The notes beneath the pieces were generated by a model. It was given only the letters and a program-made list of their open reading frames with translations, was not told the origin of the DNA and did not search any database. DNA of 64,000 nt from Sphingopyxis sp. CCNWLW2. GTDB taxonomy: Bacteria > Pseudomonadota > Alphaproteobacteria > Sphingomonadales > Sphingomonadaceae. The translations under genes were made by a program, and so were the position numbers. Positions 19,107 through 29,025 of the stretch are shown here, one piece after another (the stretch's first letter is position 1; every line of letters begins with the position of its first letter). The stretch spans positions 1,243,001-1,307,000 of the forward strand of contig NZ_JBAWKJ010000001.1 in NCBI RefSeq assembly GCF_037095755.1. The letters are read 5' to 3'.

Positions 19107-20309
19107 ATGGCCCTCGCCGATCCGCAGCGCATCGAAGCGCTCGACCCGCTCGATCCCCTCCAGCTCGACGCCGAGCTCAGCGAAGAGGAGCGGATGGTTC
19201 GCGATACCGCGCGGTCCTATGCGACCGATGCGCTGTTGCCGCGCGTCACCTCGGCGTTTCTCGACGAGCGCTTCGACCGCGAGATCATGTCCGAAATGGG
19301 CGCGCTCGGCCTGCTCGGCGCGACGATCGATCCCGAATATGGCGGCGCGGGGCTGAACTATGTCAGCTACGGGTTGATCGCGCGCGAAGTCGAACGCATC
19401 GATTCGGGCTATCGCTCGGCCTGTTCGGTGCAAAGCTCGCTCGTGATCCACCCGATCAACGCCTATGGCAGCGAGGAGCAGAAGCGCAAATATCTGCCCG
19501 GGCTGACCTCGGGCGAACTCGTCGGCTGCTTCGGCCTTACCGAGCCCGATGCCGGCAGCGACCCTGGCGGGATGCGCACCCGCGCCGAAAAGATCGAGGG
19601 CGGCTATCGCCTGAAGGGCGCGAAAATGTGGATCACCAACTCGCCGATCGCCGACGTCTTCGTCGTGTGGGCGAAGTCGGAGGCGCACGACGGCGCGATT
19701 CGCGGTTTCGTGCTCGAAAAGGGGATGAAGGGCCTGTCGGCGCCGAAGATCGAGGGCAAGGTGAGCCTGCGCGCCTCGGTCACCGGCGAAATCGTCATGG
19801 ATTCGGTCGAAGTCGGCGAGGATGCGCTGTTGCCGCATGTCTCGGGGCTCAAGGGCCCGTTCGGCTGCCTCAACCGCGCGCGTTACGGCATCGGCTGGGG
19901 CGCGATGGGCGCGGCCGAATTCTGCTATGAGGCGGCGCGCAATTATACCGGCGAACGCAAGCAGTTCGGGCGGCCGCTCGCGGCGAACCAGATCGTGCAG
20001 CTGAAACTGGCGAACATGCTCACCGAGATCGCGCTGGGGCTCCAGACCGCGTTGCGCGTCGGCCGGTTGATCGACGAAGGCCGCCTGATTCCCGACGCGA
20101 TCAGCCTGCTCAAGCGCAACAATTGCGGCAAGGCGCTCGATATCGCGCGCGTCGCGCGCGATATGCACGGCGGCAACGGCATCTCGGCCGACTATCATGT
20201 GATCCGCCACGCGGTGAACCTCGAGACGGTGAACACCTATGAGGGCACGCACGACGTCCATGCGCTGATCCTCGGCCGCGCGATCACCGGCATTTCGGCC
20301 TTTGCCTGA
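19107..20309 (+). CDS. gcdH: Glutaryl-CoA dehydrogenase
   Basis: A 400-residue acyl-CoA dehydrogenase that oxidises and decarboxylates glutaryl-CoA to crotonyl-CoA in lysine and tryptophan breakdown. The signature [11 protein letters not shown] and W-I-T-N-S flavin/substrate motifs are present. The stretch Y-E-G-T-H-D-V-H with catalytic Glu379 and the S-V-Q-S-S-L-V-x-H-P-I segment separate GCDH from other family members. The next gene, a family III CoA-transferase overlapping it by 8 bp, would supply glutaryl-CoA from glutarate. An electron-transfer flavoprotein is expected as acceptor but is not in the window. Confidence 0.93.
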   Translation: MALADPQRIEALDPLDPLQLDAELSEEERMVRDTARSYATDALLPRVTSAFLDERFDREIMSEMGALGLLGATIDPEYGGAGLNYVSYGLIAREVERIDSGYRSACSVQSSLVIHPINAYGSEEQKRKYLPGLTSGELVGCFGLTEPDAGSDPGGMRTRAEKIEGGYRLKGAKMWITNSPIADVFVVWAKSEAHDGAIRGFVLEKGMKGLSAPKIEGKVSLRASVTGEIVMDSVEVGEDALLPHVSGLKGPFGCLNRARYGIGWGAMGAAEFCYEAARNYTGERKQFGRPLAANQIVQLKLANMLTEIALGLQTALRVGRLIDEGRLIPDAISLLKRNNCGKALDIARVARDMHGGNGISADYHVIRHAVNLETVNTYEGTHDVHALILGRAITGISAFA

Positions 20310-21429
20310 CCCAAAACCGCTGGCGGGCATCCGCGTCGTCGAACTGGCGCGGGTGCTCGCGGGGCCGTGGTGCGGGCAGTTGCTTGCCGACCTCGGCGCC
20401 GAGGTGGTGAAGGTCGAGCGGCCGGGCGCGGGCGACGACACGCGCGAATGGGGGCCGCCCTTTGTCACCGGTACGGATGGCGAAAATCTCGGCGCCGTCT
20501 ATTATCACAGCTGTAACCGGGGCAAGATGGGCGTCGCGATCGATATAGCGACCGCCGAGGGGCAGGCTGAGGTGCGCGCGCTGATCGCCGACGCCGATGT
20601 CGTCATCGAAAATTACAAGGTCGGCGGGCTCGCCAAATATGGCCTCGATCCGGCGAGCTTGTGTGCCGACTTTCCGCGCCTGATCGTCTGTTCGATCACT
20701 GGCTTCGGGCAGACCGGGCCCTATGCGCACCGCGCGGGATATGATTTCATCATCCAGGCGATGGGCGGCGCGATGTCGCTGACCGGCGAGCCCGACGGCG
20801 CGCCGCAAAAGGCGGGCATCGCCTATGCCGACATCTTTACCGGCATGTATTCGACCGTCGCGATCCTTGCGGCGTTGCGGCGGCGTGACGCCACGGCGCG
20901 CGGCGCGCACATCGACATGGCGCTGCTCGACTGCCAGGTCGGGGTGCTCGCGAATCAGGCGGCCAATTATCTCGCGAGCGGGACGCCGCCCAAGCGGATG
21001 GGCAATGGCCACGCCAATGTCGTGCCCTATCAGGCGTTCGCGACCGCCGACGGGCAGTTGGTGATCGCGGTCGGCAATGACGGCCAGTTTCAGCGGCTCT
21101 GCACGATTTTAGGTGAACCCGACTGGGCCGGCGAGGCTCGGTTCGCGACCAACGCGGCGCGGCTCGCGAACCGCGGCGAACTGATCCCGCTGCTCGCGGC
21201 CAAAATTGCCGGCTGGGAGGCGCAGCCGCTATCGCTGGCGTTGGAGGCCGAGGGTGTGCCCGCGGGCCCTATCAACGATATCGCGGGGGTGTTTGGCGAT
21301 CCGCAGGTGATCGCGCGCGAAATGCGTTTCCGGCCCGATGGCGCGTCGGTCGACGGGCTGGCGTGCCCGATCGTCATCGACGGCGAACGGATGGTCGCCG
21401 CGACCGGCGCGCCGCCGCTCGCCCCATAG
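20302..21429 (+). CDS. Family III CoA-transferase (CaiB/BaiF), probably glutarate-linked
   Basis: A 375-residue enzyme with the CaiB/BaiF N-terminal motif [14 protein letters not shown] and the active-site region Y-A-D-I-F-T-G, whose Asp forms the acyl anhydride with the CoA substrate. The only well-placed start is a TTG at 20302 inside the last codons of gcdH, so translation is coupled. The pairing with glutaryl-CoA dehydrogenase suggests CoA transfer from succinyl-CoA (or a similar donor) to glutarate, as in the SUGCT-type enzymes; this substrate is inferred from context. Confidence 0.85.
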   Translation: MPDPKPLAGIRVVELARVLAGPWCGQLLADLGAEVVKVERPGAGDDTREWGPPFVTGTDGENLGAVYYHSCNRGKMGVAIDIATAEGQAEVRALIADADVVIENYKVGGLAKYGLDPASLCADFPRLIVCSITGFGQTGPYAHRAGYDFIIQAMGGAMSLTGEPDGAPQKAGIAYADIFTGMYSTVAILAALRRRDATARGAHIDMALLDCQVGVLANQAANYLASGTPPKRMGNGHANVVPYQAFATADGQLVIAVGNDGQFQRLCTILGEPDWAGEARFATNAARLANRGELIPLLAAKIAGWEAQPLSLALEAEGVPAGPINDIAGVFGDPQVIAREMRFRPDGASVDGLACPIVIDGERMVAATGAPPLAP

Positions 21430-21431
21430 AA

Positions 21432-21470
21432 AAAGGGGCGCCGCACCCGACGCCCCTTTCCCCCTTTTTT
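21432..21470. terminator. Intrinsic terminator between convergent genes
   Basis: A perfect 9-bp stem (AAAGGGGCG at 21432-21440 pairing with CGCCCCTTT at 21451-21459) with a 10-base loop is followed by CCCCC and a run of six T. It lies 3 bp after the CoA-transferase stop and 13 bp before the end of the TonB receptor gene. On the reverse strand the same region starts with an A-rich side, so it may act in both directions. Confidence 0.8.
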
Positions 21471-21482
21471 CCATATATCGGC

Positions 21483-23933
21483 TCAGAATTTGACCGTGCC
21501 GGTGACGAATACCTGACGCGGATTGCCGTAGAAGGCGGTAACCACGCCTTCTTGCCCCAGCGACGGGGCAATGCCGGGGACGCCGAAAGCGGGGTTGGGA
21601 GACCCATTGGCGAGGCGCGGGGCGGCCGAGAGTATCGGTTGTCCGGTGACCGGGTTCACGTTCAGGAACTGATATCCCGAAGTCTTGTACTGCTTGTCGA
21701 GAATGTTCTTGGCATGCAGGCCGATCGAGAAGCGCTCATCCTCGGCCGTCCAAACCAGGTTGGCATCCCAAAGCGCATAACCTTTTTGATCGAGGAAGGG
21801 GCTGGGCGTTTCGAACTGGGTCGTCTTGCTGCGATACGAAACCGTGGTCGACGCGTTGAGCAACCCCGACATGGCAGGAAACGCTGCCCCGAGCGTGCCC
21901 GATGCGGTCCATTCCGGCGTGTTCTGGATGCGGCGGTATTTAGCGATATCGGTGGGCACGCCGACGATGGCCGAATTGGGGGTGCCGTCGGCTTCGAAGA
22001 AGGAAAGGATCGTGTTGAACGACCGATATTTCGCGTCGATGTAGCCGAGTGTGCCGGCGAGTGTGATCGCCGAGCCGTCGCCGGCGAAATCGCGCGCCAG
22101 CGTGGCGGAGCTTTCGACTTCAACCCCCTGCAGGCGTGCTTTCGAGGCGTTGGTGGTGATCCCGGCGAAGGTTTCGAACACGCCATCGCCATTATTGTCG
22201 ACGCCGACCGAACCCGGGATTTGCACATCCTTGTAATCGGCTCGGAAGGCGGTGATGGCAAGGCGCAGGCGGCGATCGAACAACGAACCCTTGTACCCTA
22301 CCTCATAGCTATCCACCGTCTCGGGATCGAAAGTCAGGAAATTGAAAATCTCCTGATAGCTGCGCACGCCGTCGCGGTCGGTATCAAGTGCGCCGGTGGA
22401 GTTGCCGCGCGGGTCGAAACCGCCGCCCTTGAAGCCACTCGAATAGGACGCGTAGATCAGATGATCGTCGGTCGGCTTGAACGAAATCGAGGCGCGCGGG
22501 GTGAATTTGGTGAACTTGCGCGATCCCTTGAAATCGGAATCGGTGACCAGCGCGATGGGCGCATTGCCACCGAGTTGGGGGTCGGGCCCGAGAATGCGGC
22601 GTTGCTTCAAGATGCGCGCATCGCGAACGTCCGACGTGTAGCGACCGCCCAGCGAGATCGAAAGCTGGTCGGTTATGTCGTAGGTAAAATCACCGAACAC
22701 AGACCATGTGTCGGTCTTCACCGTGCCTGCGGTGTAGGATGAAAACTGCGGGAAGCCGAGCAGGTTGCCCGTGGTGTAGAGCAGCACGTCGAAATTGGTG
22801 ATGGCCGACGCGTCGAGATAGTAGAAACCGACCAGGCCGTTCAGCCGGTCGCTTTCGTAAAGTAGCTGGAATTCCTGGCTGATCTGCTCATTCTTGTAGA
22901 TGCCGGGAACGTCGACGTCCACGGCCGGCAGCGCGTCGAAATCGATGGGGCCGAAACTGGTGTCCTTGCGCCAGGCGCTGATGCTGCGCACCGTGATCGT
23001 GTCCGACAATTCGGCCGAAACATTCATCGCGAGGCCATAAGCCTCGATATCCTGCTTGGGCGTGACGAGGCCGCCGCGGGTATCATAGACATCGTCGAGT
23101 ACGGGGGTGCCGGTCCGGAGGCTGCGGATCAGGCGATGGCCACCGCGCGGCTGCGACTTGTCCTTGGTATAGTCGCCCGAAATGCGGATCAGGATCGGTT
23201 CGCCATAGCCGCCGAATTCGACGGTGCCGCGGCCCGCCCAGATATCCTTGTTATAATTGTCGAGGCCCGTGGTCAGATTCTTGCCAAATCCGCCGCGCGA
23301 CAGCCGCGCAAGCGATCCGCCAACGCGGAGCAGGTCCCCGATGGGCGCGCTGGCGGTGATCACGCCTTCGGCCTGGTCATAGGTGCCATAAGTCGCGCGC
23401 AGCTTCAGCGAAAAGTCCTGCGGCAGCGTCTTGGTGACATATTTGACCGCCCCGCCAATGGTGTTGCGGCCATAAAGCGTGCCTTGCGGACCGCGTAGAA
23501 TCTCGATCCGTTCGACATCATAGATATCGAGGACGGCGGCCTGCGGGCGGTTCAGATACACATCGTCAAGATAGATGCCGACACCCGCCTCGAACCCGCC
23601 GACCGGATCCTGTTGGCCAACGCCGCGGATGAAGGCGGTCAGCGTCGAGTTGGTCGCGCGCGAATTTTCCAAAGTGACATTGGGGGTCGTGTCGGAAATG
23701 GCGGTGATGTCGGACGCGCCCGACTGTTCGAGCGCTGCCCCCGAATAGGCGGTAACCGCAATCGGCACATCGAGCAGCGATTCTTCGCGGCGGCGTGCCG
23801 TCACGATGATCTCGTTATCGCCGGCGTCGGTCGCGCCCGCTTCCTGCGCGAATGCGGCGGGGGCGAAGGCGACCATGGAAAGCGCGCTGGTGGCAAGGAT
23901 GGCACGACGTAGCGGGCGGGCGAAAGGACGCAT
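21483..23933 (-). CDS. TonB-dependent outer-membrane receptor
   Basis: An 816-residue outer-membrane receptor. It starts with a cleavable signal peptide (residues 1-30, ending A-F-A-Q), then a TonB-box-like N-E-I-I-V-T-A-R-R, a plug domain with R-I-E-I-L-R-G-P-Q-G-T-L-Y-G-R-N and a long beta-barrel ending in Phe (V-T-G-T-V-K-F). The ATG at 23933 has GGGAGAG upstream; longer versions run through the operator region. It is divergent from a TetR gene with a perfect inverted repeat between them, so that TetR probably controls it. The ligand is unknown; sphingomonads use such receptors for carbohydrates, aromatics and siderophores. Confidence 0.92.
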   Translation of the reverse strand: MRPFARPLRRAILATSALSMVAFAPAAFAQEAGATDAGDNEIIVTARRREESLLDVPIAVTAYSGAALEQSGASDITAISDTTPNVTLENSRATNSTLTAFIRGVGQQDPVGGFEAGVGIYLDDVYLNRPQAAVLDIYDVERIEILRGPQGTLYGRNTIGGAVKYVTKTLPQDFSLKLRATYGTYDQAEGVITASAPIGDLLRVGGSLARLSRGGFGKNLTTGLDNYNKDIWAGRGTVEFGGYGEPILIRISGDYTKDKSQPRGGHRLIRSLRTGTPVLDDVYDTRGGLVTPKQDIEAYGLAMNVSAELSDTITVRSISAWRKDTSFGPIDFDALPAVDVDVPGIYKNEQISQEFQLLYESDRLNGLVGFYYLDASAITNFDVLLYTTGNLLGFPQFSSYTAGTVKTDTWSVFGDFTYDITDQLSISLGGRYTSDVRDARILKQRRILGPDPQLGGNAPIALVTDSDFKGSRKFTKFTPRASISFKPTDDHLIYASYSSGFKGGGFDPRGNSTGALDTDRDGVRSYQEIFNFLTFDPETVDSYEVGYKGSLFDRRLRLAITAFRADYKDVQIPGSVGVDNNGDGVFETFAGITTNASKARLQGVEVESSATLARDFAGDGSAITLAGTLGYIDAKYRSFNTILSFFEADGTPNSAIVGVPTDIAKYRRIQNTPEWTASGTLGAAFPAMSGLLNASTTVSYRSKTTQFETPSPFLDQKGYALWDANLVWTAEDERFSIGLHAKNILDKQYKTSGYQFLNVNPVTGQPILSAAPRLANGSPNPAFGVPGIAPSLGQEGVVTAFYGNPRQVFVTGTVKF

Positions 23934-24031
23934 ATGACTCTCCCATGTGGCGGGTGACCCCTCGCCACCCTGTTTGCTTTTCTTGGGCTGGTGCTTGCCA
24001 AGCCGCGTCGCATCCAATAGTGAAACATGAA

Positions 24032-24047
24032 CCAAGTTTCAACTTGG
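24032..24047. promoter_or_regulatory. Perfect inverted repeat, candidate TetR operator
   Basis: CCAAGTT-TC-AACTTGG is a perfect 7-bp inverted repeat with a 2-bp centre. It sits in the 204-bp space between the divergent TonB-receptor and TetR genes, 98 bp upstream of the receptor start and 90 bp upstream of the regulator start. That is the usual place and form for a TetR-family operator controlling both genes. Confidence 0.6.
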
Positions 24048-24137
24048 AATATGGCTCCGTCGCTTTTTGCTTGCCAGTGGTGCGGAAATGCCACGATGCA
24101 GGGGAAGCCGGACGGAGGGGGAGACGGAAAGGCAGTC

Positions 24138-24788
24138 ATGGATCAGCCGCACACCGAGACGGGGCAGGCCGACACCGAGCGGAGCGCGGGTGACGCGCGC
24201 GACAAGACGCCGCGTACCGAGCGCGGGCGGCGGACGCTGCGCAAACTGCTCGATGCGGCGGCGATCGAATTCGGCGAGCGCGGATTTCACGAAGCGTCGA
24301 TCAGCGCGATCACGCGCCGCGCCGGAACCGCGCTCGGCAGCTTCTACACCTATTTCGATTCGAAAGAGGAAATCTTCCAGGCGCTCGTCCGCTATATGAG
24401 CGAACGGTTACGCGACCATGTCACGCCGATCGTCCAGGCGGCGCCCGACGAGATCAGCGCCGAGCGCATCGGGCTCGAATCCTATCTGGGCTTCGTGCGC
24501 GCGAACAAGGAGATTTATCGCATCATCGATGAGGCCGAGTTTGTCGATTATGCGAGCTATCGCCGCCATTATGAAACCACCGTCGCGCGCGTGCGCCAGC
24601 GGCTGGAGAATGGCGCGGCGCGCGGTGAAATCCGCGATGACGTCAGCGAGATCCACGCGTGGGCGATCGGCGGGATGAACGTGTTTCTGGGGATGCGCTA
24701 CGGATTGTGGGATACCGAGAGCGACATTTCGGAGATCGCGCGGATCGCCAACGACCTGCTCGCGAATGGGTTGAAGAAGCGCGACTGA
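24138..24788 (+). CDS. TetR/AcrR-family transcriptional regulator
   Basis: A 216-residue regulator. The N-terminal helix-turn-helix spans about residues 33-77, with A-A-I-E-F-G-E-R-G-F-H-E-A-S-I-S and the recognition-helix region A-G-T-A-L-G-S-F-Y-T-Y-F, standard for TetR proteins. The C-terminal ligand domain starts near residue 85. Its start (ATG 24138) was chosen because earlier in-frame codons cover the inverted repeat at 24032. It probably represses the divergent TonB receptor and itself. The inducing ligand is unknown. Confidence 0.9.
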   Translation: MDQPHTETGQADTERSAGDARDKTPRTERGRRTLRKLLDAAAIEFGERGFHEASISAITRRAGTALGSFYTYFDSKEEIFQALVRYMSERLRDHVTPIVQAAPDEISAERIGLESYLGFVRANKEIYRIIDEAEFVDYASYRRHYETTVARVRQRLENGAARGEIRDDVSEIHAWAIGGMNVFLGMRYGLWDTESDISEIARIANDLLANGLKKRD

Positions 24789-24789
24789 T

Positions 24790-25374
24790 TCAGCGCGAAA
24801 TCAAGAAGATCGCATGTTCGGCGCGCCAGCTTGCGGCGGCGTCGCTTGCCGGCCTGTCGCCCGACAGGTGCCAGACGCGCTCGACCTTGATGCCCTTCGC
24901 GCGGACGAGGTCGCGAAAATCGCGGACCGTGACATGGTGGATGTTCGGCGTCTCGTACCAGGCGACGGGCAAGAGCCGCGTCACCGGCATCCGTCCGTTC
25001 CACAGCAAGGCGAGCCGGACGCGCCAATGCGCAAAATTGGGGAAGCTGACGAAGGCGCGCGGCGCGATGCGCAGCAATTCGTCGACGACGCGGTCGGGGC
25101 GCTCGGTCGTCTGGAGCGTTTGCGACAGGATCGCATAGTCGAAGGCGTCGTCGGGATAATCGGCCAGGTCGCGGTTGGCGTCGCCCTGCACGACCGACTG
25201 GCCGCGCGCGATTGCCGCGGTGACATTGTCGGGATCGATCTCCAGCCCGCGCGCATCGACCCCCTTGCCCTGGAGCGCGGCCATCAATTCGCCGTCGCCG
25301 CAGCCGACGTCGAGCACGCGCGACGCCCGGGGAACGGCATCGGCGATGATCGCCAGATCGGGGCGCAGCTTCAT
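24790..25374 (-). CDS. metW: Methionine biosynthesis protein MetW
   Basis: A 194-residue methyltransferase-like protein with V-L-D-V-G-C-G-D-G-E as SAM-binding motif I, G-L-E-I-D-P-D and the MetW signature I-L-S-Q-T-L-Q-T. It accompanies MetX in homoserine acylation for methionine synthesis in many proteobacteria. Here it is the third gene of a metX-GNAT-metW operon in which each start overlaps the previous stop by 4 bp. Its end lies one base from the convergent TetR gene. Confidence 0.93.
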   Translation of the reverse strand: MKLRPDLAIIADAVPRASRVLDVGCGDGELMAALQGKGVDARGLEIDPDNVTAAIARGQSVVQGDANRDLADYPDDAFDYAILSQTLQTTERPDRVVDELLRIAPRAFVSFPNFAHWRVRLALLWNGRMPVTRLLPVAWYETPNIHHVTVRDFRDLVRAKGIKVERVWHLSGDRPASDAAASWRAEHAIFLISR

Positions 25375-25808
25375 TGTCCGGTCTGCCTGTAGACGTCGGG
25401 GAAATGCCGCTGCATGAACGGCGTGCCGTCATCGACCGGGGTCCAGCCGAGCGCGGCATACAGCCCATGCGCGTCGCTGGTCGCGAGCATCCACCGCCGC
25501 AGTCCCTGCAGGTCGGGATGATCGTGGAGCGCGGTCACCATGCGCGCGGCGAGACCGTGTCCGCGATGCGCCTCGAGCACATAGACGTCGGCCAGATAGG
25601 CGAAGGTCGCGCGATCGGTGACGACGCGGGCAAAGCCGACCTGCTCGCCGCCCGGTGCGAAGATGCCGACGCACAGCGACCCGGAAATCGCGCGTTCGAC
25701 CACGGCGAGCGCGATATTTTCGGCCCAATAGCTCTGCGCCAAAAAGGCGTGGATCGCGCCGACCTGCATGTCGGACGGGTCGAAGGACAGGCGATAGGTT
25801 TCACTCAT
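25371..25808 (-). CDS. GNAT-family N-acetyltransferase between metX and metW
   Basis: A 145-residue GNAT enzyme. The acetyl-CoA-binding motif A is visible as [15 protein letters not shown] (Q/RxxGxG/A type), and the C-terminal L-Y-A-A-L-G-W is motif B. The ATG at 25808 overlaps the metX stop by 4 bp, and its own stop overlaps the metW start, so all three are made together. GNATs of this subtype acetylate small molecules or proteins. A role linked to methionine synthesis is suggested only by operon position. Confidence 0.88.
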   Translation of the reverse strand: MSETYRLSFDPSDMQVGAIHAFLAQSYWAENIALAVVERAISGSLCVGIFAPGGEQVGFARVVTDRATFAYLADVYVLEAHRGHGLAARMVTALHDHPDLQGLRRWMLATSDAHGLYAALGWTPVDDGTPFMQRHFPDVYRQTGQ

Positions 25809-26929
25809 GCCAGACCTGCCCGCAGGGACCCTGCGACGAGGCGATCGAGCGCCGGGACGTCGAGGAGGAAGCTGTCGTGGCCGAAGGGCGCCGACAATTC
25901 GACGAAGCTTGCCGCGGCGCCGACGCTTTGCAGCGCCTGCACGACGCGCCGCGATTCGGAGGTCGGATAGAGCCAGTCGGTGTCGAAGCTGACGAGCGTG
26001 AAGCGCACGTCCTTTGCGTTCGCGAACGCGCCCGCAAGCCGCCCGTCGTGCGGGTCGGCGAGGTCGAAATAATCCATCGCGCGCGTGATATAGAGATAGG
26101 CGTTGGCGTCGAAGCGGTCGGTGAAGGCCAGCCCCTGATGCCTGAGATAGGATTCGACCTGGAAATCGGCGTCGAAGCCGAAGCTCTTGATGTCGCGCGC
26201 CTGCAGGCGGCGGCCGAACTTCTCGGTCAGTCCCTCTTCGGACAGATAGGTGATATGCGCCGCCATGCGCGCGACGGCGAGGCCCTTGGTGGGTGCGCGC
26301 GCGCTGCCGTAATATTGGCCGTCCTGCCAATCGGGGTCGGCCATGATCGCCTGCCGCCCGACCTCGTGGAACGCGATATTCTGCGCTGAATGGCGCGCCG
26401 CGCTCGCGATGACGAGCGCCGAGGCGAGGCGGTCGGGGTAGGTCGCGGCCCAGGCGAGCGTCTGCATCCCCCCCATCGACCCGCCGACGACGGCATGAAG
26501 TCGCGAAATGCCGAGATGGTCGAGCAGCATCGCCTGCGCACGCACCATGTCGGTGATCGTGATGACGGGGAAGGCCATACCGAGCGGCGCGCCGGTCGCC
26601 GCATCGGGCGAGGCGGGGCCGCTCGTCCCCATGCAGCTGCCGAGCACATTGGCGCAGATGACGTGGAAACGGTCGGTGTCGATCGGCTTGCCCGGCCCGA
26701 CCATGCGCGCCCACCAGCCGGGCTTGCCCGTCGCCGGATGGTCGCTCGCGACATATTGATCGCCGGTGAGCGCATGGCAGATCAGCACCGCGTTCGACTT
26801 GTCGGCGTTCAATGCGCCATAGCTTTGATAGGCGATCGTCACCGAGCTCAGCATCTGGCCGCTGTCGAGCGGCAGCGGCGCGGCGATCGTCACGCTGTGA
26901 TGCCGGATATCGTGGAGCAGGCTCGCCAT
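25805..26929 (-). CDS. metX: Homoserine O-acyltransferase MetX
   Basis: A 374-residue alpha/beta-hydrolase-fold enzyme that acylates homoserine, the first committed step of methionine synthesis. The nucleophile elbow G-G-S-M-G-G places Ser151 as catalytic nucleophile; C-H-A-L-T-G-D and N-V-L-G-S-C-M-G-T are MetX motifs, and the C-terminal H-D-S-F-L-L-D holds the catalytic His. Whether acetyl- or succinyl-CoA is used cannot be told by eye. It leads the metX-GNAT-metW operon; I saw no SAM-riboswitch-like sequence in the 78 bp before it. Confidence 0.95.
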   Translation of the reverse strand: MASLLHDIRHHSVTIAAPLPLDSGQMLSSVTIAYQSYGALNADKSNAVLICHALTGDQYVASDHPATGKPGWWARMVGPGKPIDTDRFHVICANVLGSCMGTSGPASPDAATGAPLGMAFPVITITDMVRAQAMLLDHLGISRLHAVVGGSMGGMQTLAWAATYPDRLASALVIASAARHSAQNIAFHEVGRQAIMADPDWQDGQYYGSARAPTKGLAVARMAAHITYLSEEGLTEKFGRRLQARDIKSFGFDADFQVESYLRHQGLAFTDRFDANAYLYITRAMDYFDLADPHDGRLAGAFANAKDVRFTLVSFDTDWLYPTSESRRVVQALQSVGAAASFVELSAPFGHDSFLLDVPALDRLVAGSLRAGLA

Positions 26930-27007
26930 GATGCGGCGGGGCTAAGCGGGCGCGCGCACCCTGTCAACGTACTGGACTCGCGCAGCATAGCCGTTAAACG
27001 GCGCGGC

Positions 27008-28123
27008 ATGACCGACGCGACCCAAAGCCTTCAGCCCAAGCCGTGGATCAGCGGCATTGCCCCCTATGTTCCTGGCAAATCCGCGGGTGCCGACGGGCGC
27101 CCGCTGATCAAGCTTTCGGCGAACGAGAATCCGCTGGGCACCGGCGAAAAGGCGCGTGCGGCGTTCGCCGCGGCGCAGGCGGCGCCCGATGCGCTGTCGC
27201 GCTATCCCGATCCCGGTTCGGTGGAGCTGCGCGAAACGATCGCGGCGAAGTTCGGGCTCGATCCGGCACGGATCATCTGCGGCAACGGATCGGACGAATT
27301 GCTCCACCTCGCGGCGGGCACCTATGCCGGCGTCGGCGACGAGATTCTGTACGTGCGCTACGGCTTCGCGGTCTATGAAATCGCTGCGCGCCGCGTGGGC
27401 GCGGTGCCGGTCGAGGCCGACGACAAGGATTATGCGACCGACGTCGATGCGCTGCTCGCCGCGGTGACCGACAAGACGCGCGTCGTCTATCTCGCCAATC
27501 CGAACAATCCGACGGGCACGCTCGCGACGCGCGAAGAGGTCGCGCGCCTCTATGCCGGGCTGCCGAAGAATGTGCTGTTCGTGATCGACCAGGCCTATTC
27601 GGAATATCTGTCCGCCGCCGAGGATGATGGCGGGCTCGAACTCGCAAAGACGCAGCCGAATGTGTTCGTGACGCGCACCTTTTCGAAGATCCACGGGCTC
27701 GCCGCCGAACGCATCGGCTGGGGCTATGCCGCGGCCGAAGTGATTTCGGCGCTGCACCGCATACGCCTGCCGTTCAACGTCACGCGCGCGGGGCAGGCGG
27801 CGGCGGTCGCGGCGCTCGGCGACGAGGAATTCGTCGCGCACAGCCGCGAGCATAATGCCGAATGGCGCGCCTGGCTGGCGGGCGAACTCGAAAGCCTCGG
27901 CAATCATGGCGTGCGCGTCGTGCCGTCGGCGTGCAATTTCCTGCTCGTGCTGTTCGAGGGCGATGTGAGCGCCGAGACCGTCTATAACCGGCTGATGGAG
28001 GCGGGTTATATCGTCCGCTGGCTGCCGGGGCAGGGACTGCCGAATGCGCTGCGCATGACGATCGGCACCGAGGACGAGACGCGCGGGCTCGCGGCGGCGA
28101 TCCGCGCCGCGCTGAACGGCTGA
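27008..28123 (+). CDS. hisC: Histidinol-phosphate/aromatic aminotransferase
   Basis: A 371-residue class I/II PLP aminotransferase. Visible features are [10 protein letters not shown] near the N-terminus, N-P-N-N-P-T-G-T (PLP ring stacking), and the PLP lysine in T-F-S-K-I-H-G-L. These fit HisC, which converts imidazole-acetol phosphate to histidinol phosphate. Because the next gene encodes prephenate dehydrogenase and overlaps by one base, the enzyme may also transaminate aromatic keto acids in tyrosine/phenylalanine synthesis; HisC proteins in this position are known to be dual-function in some bacteria. Confidence 0.9.
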   Translation: MTDATQSLQPKPWISGIAPYVPGKSAGADGRPLIKLSANENPLGTGEKARAAFAAAQAAPDALSRYPDPGSVELRETIAAKFGLDPARIICGNGSDELLHLAAGTYAGVGDEILYVRYGFAVYEIAARRVGAVPVEADDKDYATDVDALLAAVTDKTRVVYLANPNNPTGTLATREEVARLYAGLPKNVLFVIDQAYSEYLSAAEDDGGLELAKTQPNVFVTRTFSKIHGLAAERIGWGYAAAEVISALHRIRLPFNVTRAGQAAAVAALGDEEFVAHSREHNAEWRAWLAGELESLGNHGVRVVPSACNFLLVLFEGDVSAETVYNRLMEAGYIVRWLPGQGLPNALRMTIGTEDETRGLAAAIRAALNG

Positions 28124-29025
28124 TGGCGATTGATCGCGTCGCGATTGTCGGGCTTGGCCTGATCGGTTCCTCGATCGCGCGCGCGATCGGGGAGCGGTTG
28201 CCGCATGTGACGGTCACCGGCCATGACGCCAGCGCCGACGTGCGCGGGGTCGCGCGCTCGCTCGGGCTTTGTGACACGATTGCCGACGACCCGGTCGTCG
28301 CGGTGGCCGACGCCGACCTTGTGATTTTGGCGGTGCCCGTCGGCCGGATGGCCGACGCGGCCGTTGCTATCGCACAGGGGCTGAAGGCCGACGCGATTAT
28401 TTCGGACGTCGGTTCGTCGAAGGCGGGCGTTGCCGAAGCGCTGGCGAAGGCGCTGCCCGATCATGCCGTCATCCCGGCGCATCCGGTCGCGGGGACCGAG
28501 AATAGTGGCCCGGCGGCGGGTTTTTCGTCCTTGTTCGAAGGTCGCTGGTGCATCGTCACGCCGGACGCGAGTGCGTCCGAACACGCCGTGACGGCGGTGA
28601 CGTCCTTCTGGCAGGCGCTCGGCGCAAAGGTCGAGACGATGGACGCCGCGCATCACGACATGGTGCTCGCGGTAACCAGCCATTTGCCGCACCTCATCGC
28701 CTATACGATCGTCGGAACCGCGAGCGAACTCGAAGAGGTCACCGAGAGCGAGGTGATCAAATATTCGGCGGGCGGTTTCCGCGACTTCACGCGCATCGCG
28801 GCGAGCGATCCGGTGATGTGGCGCGACGTTTTCTTGGCGAATAAGGATGCCGTGCTCGCGACCTTGCAGCGTTTCAACGAGGATCTGACCGTGCTCCAGC
28901 AGGCGATCCGCCGCGGCGACGCCGACAAGCTCGAGGACTGGTTTACGCGCACGCGCGCGATCCGGCGCTCGATCATCGAACAGGGGCAGGATGATGCGGC
29001 GCCCGACTTCGGGCGCAAGCATTAA
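28123..29025 (+). CDS. tyrA: Prephenate/arogenate dehydrogenase
   Basis: A 300-residue NAD(P)-dependent TyrA-type enzyme for tyrosine synthesis. The Rossmann motif G-L-G-L-I-G-S-S opens the protein; S-D-V-G-S-S-K and H-P-V-A-G-T-E-N-S-G (with the catalytic His) are diagnostic. The C-terminal helical dimerisation domain contains S-H-L-P-H-L-I-A and F-R-D-F-T-R-I-A. It is translationally coupled to the upstream hisC-like gene and ends in a 4-bp overlap with the convergent plsC gene. Confidence 0.93.
   Translation: MAIDRVAIVGLGLIGSSIARAIGERLPHVTVTGHDASADVRGVARSLGLCDTIADDPVVAVADADLVILAVPVGRMADAAVAIAQGLKADAIISDVGSSKAGVAEALAKALPDHAVIPAHPVAGTENSGPAAGFSSLFEGRWCIVTPDASASEHAVTAVTSFWQALGAKVETMDAAHHDMVLAVTSHLPHLIAYTIVGTASELEEVTESEVIKYSAGGFRDFTRIAASDPVMWRDVFLANKDAVLATLQRFNEDLTVLQQAIRRGDADKLEDWFTRTRAIRRSIIEQGQDDAAPDFGRKH

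Noticed and set aside
26930..27007. Possible SAM riboswitch upstream of metX
   Set aside because: The 78-bp gap lacks the conserved core I would expect for SAM-II and must also hold the hisC promoter.
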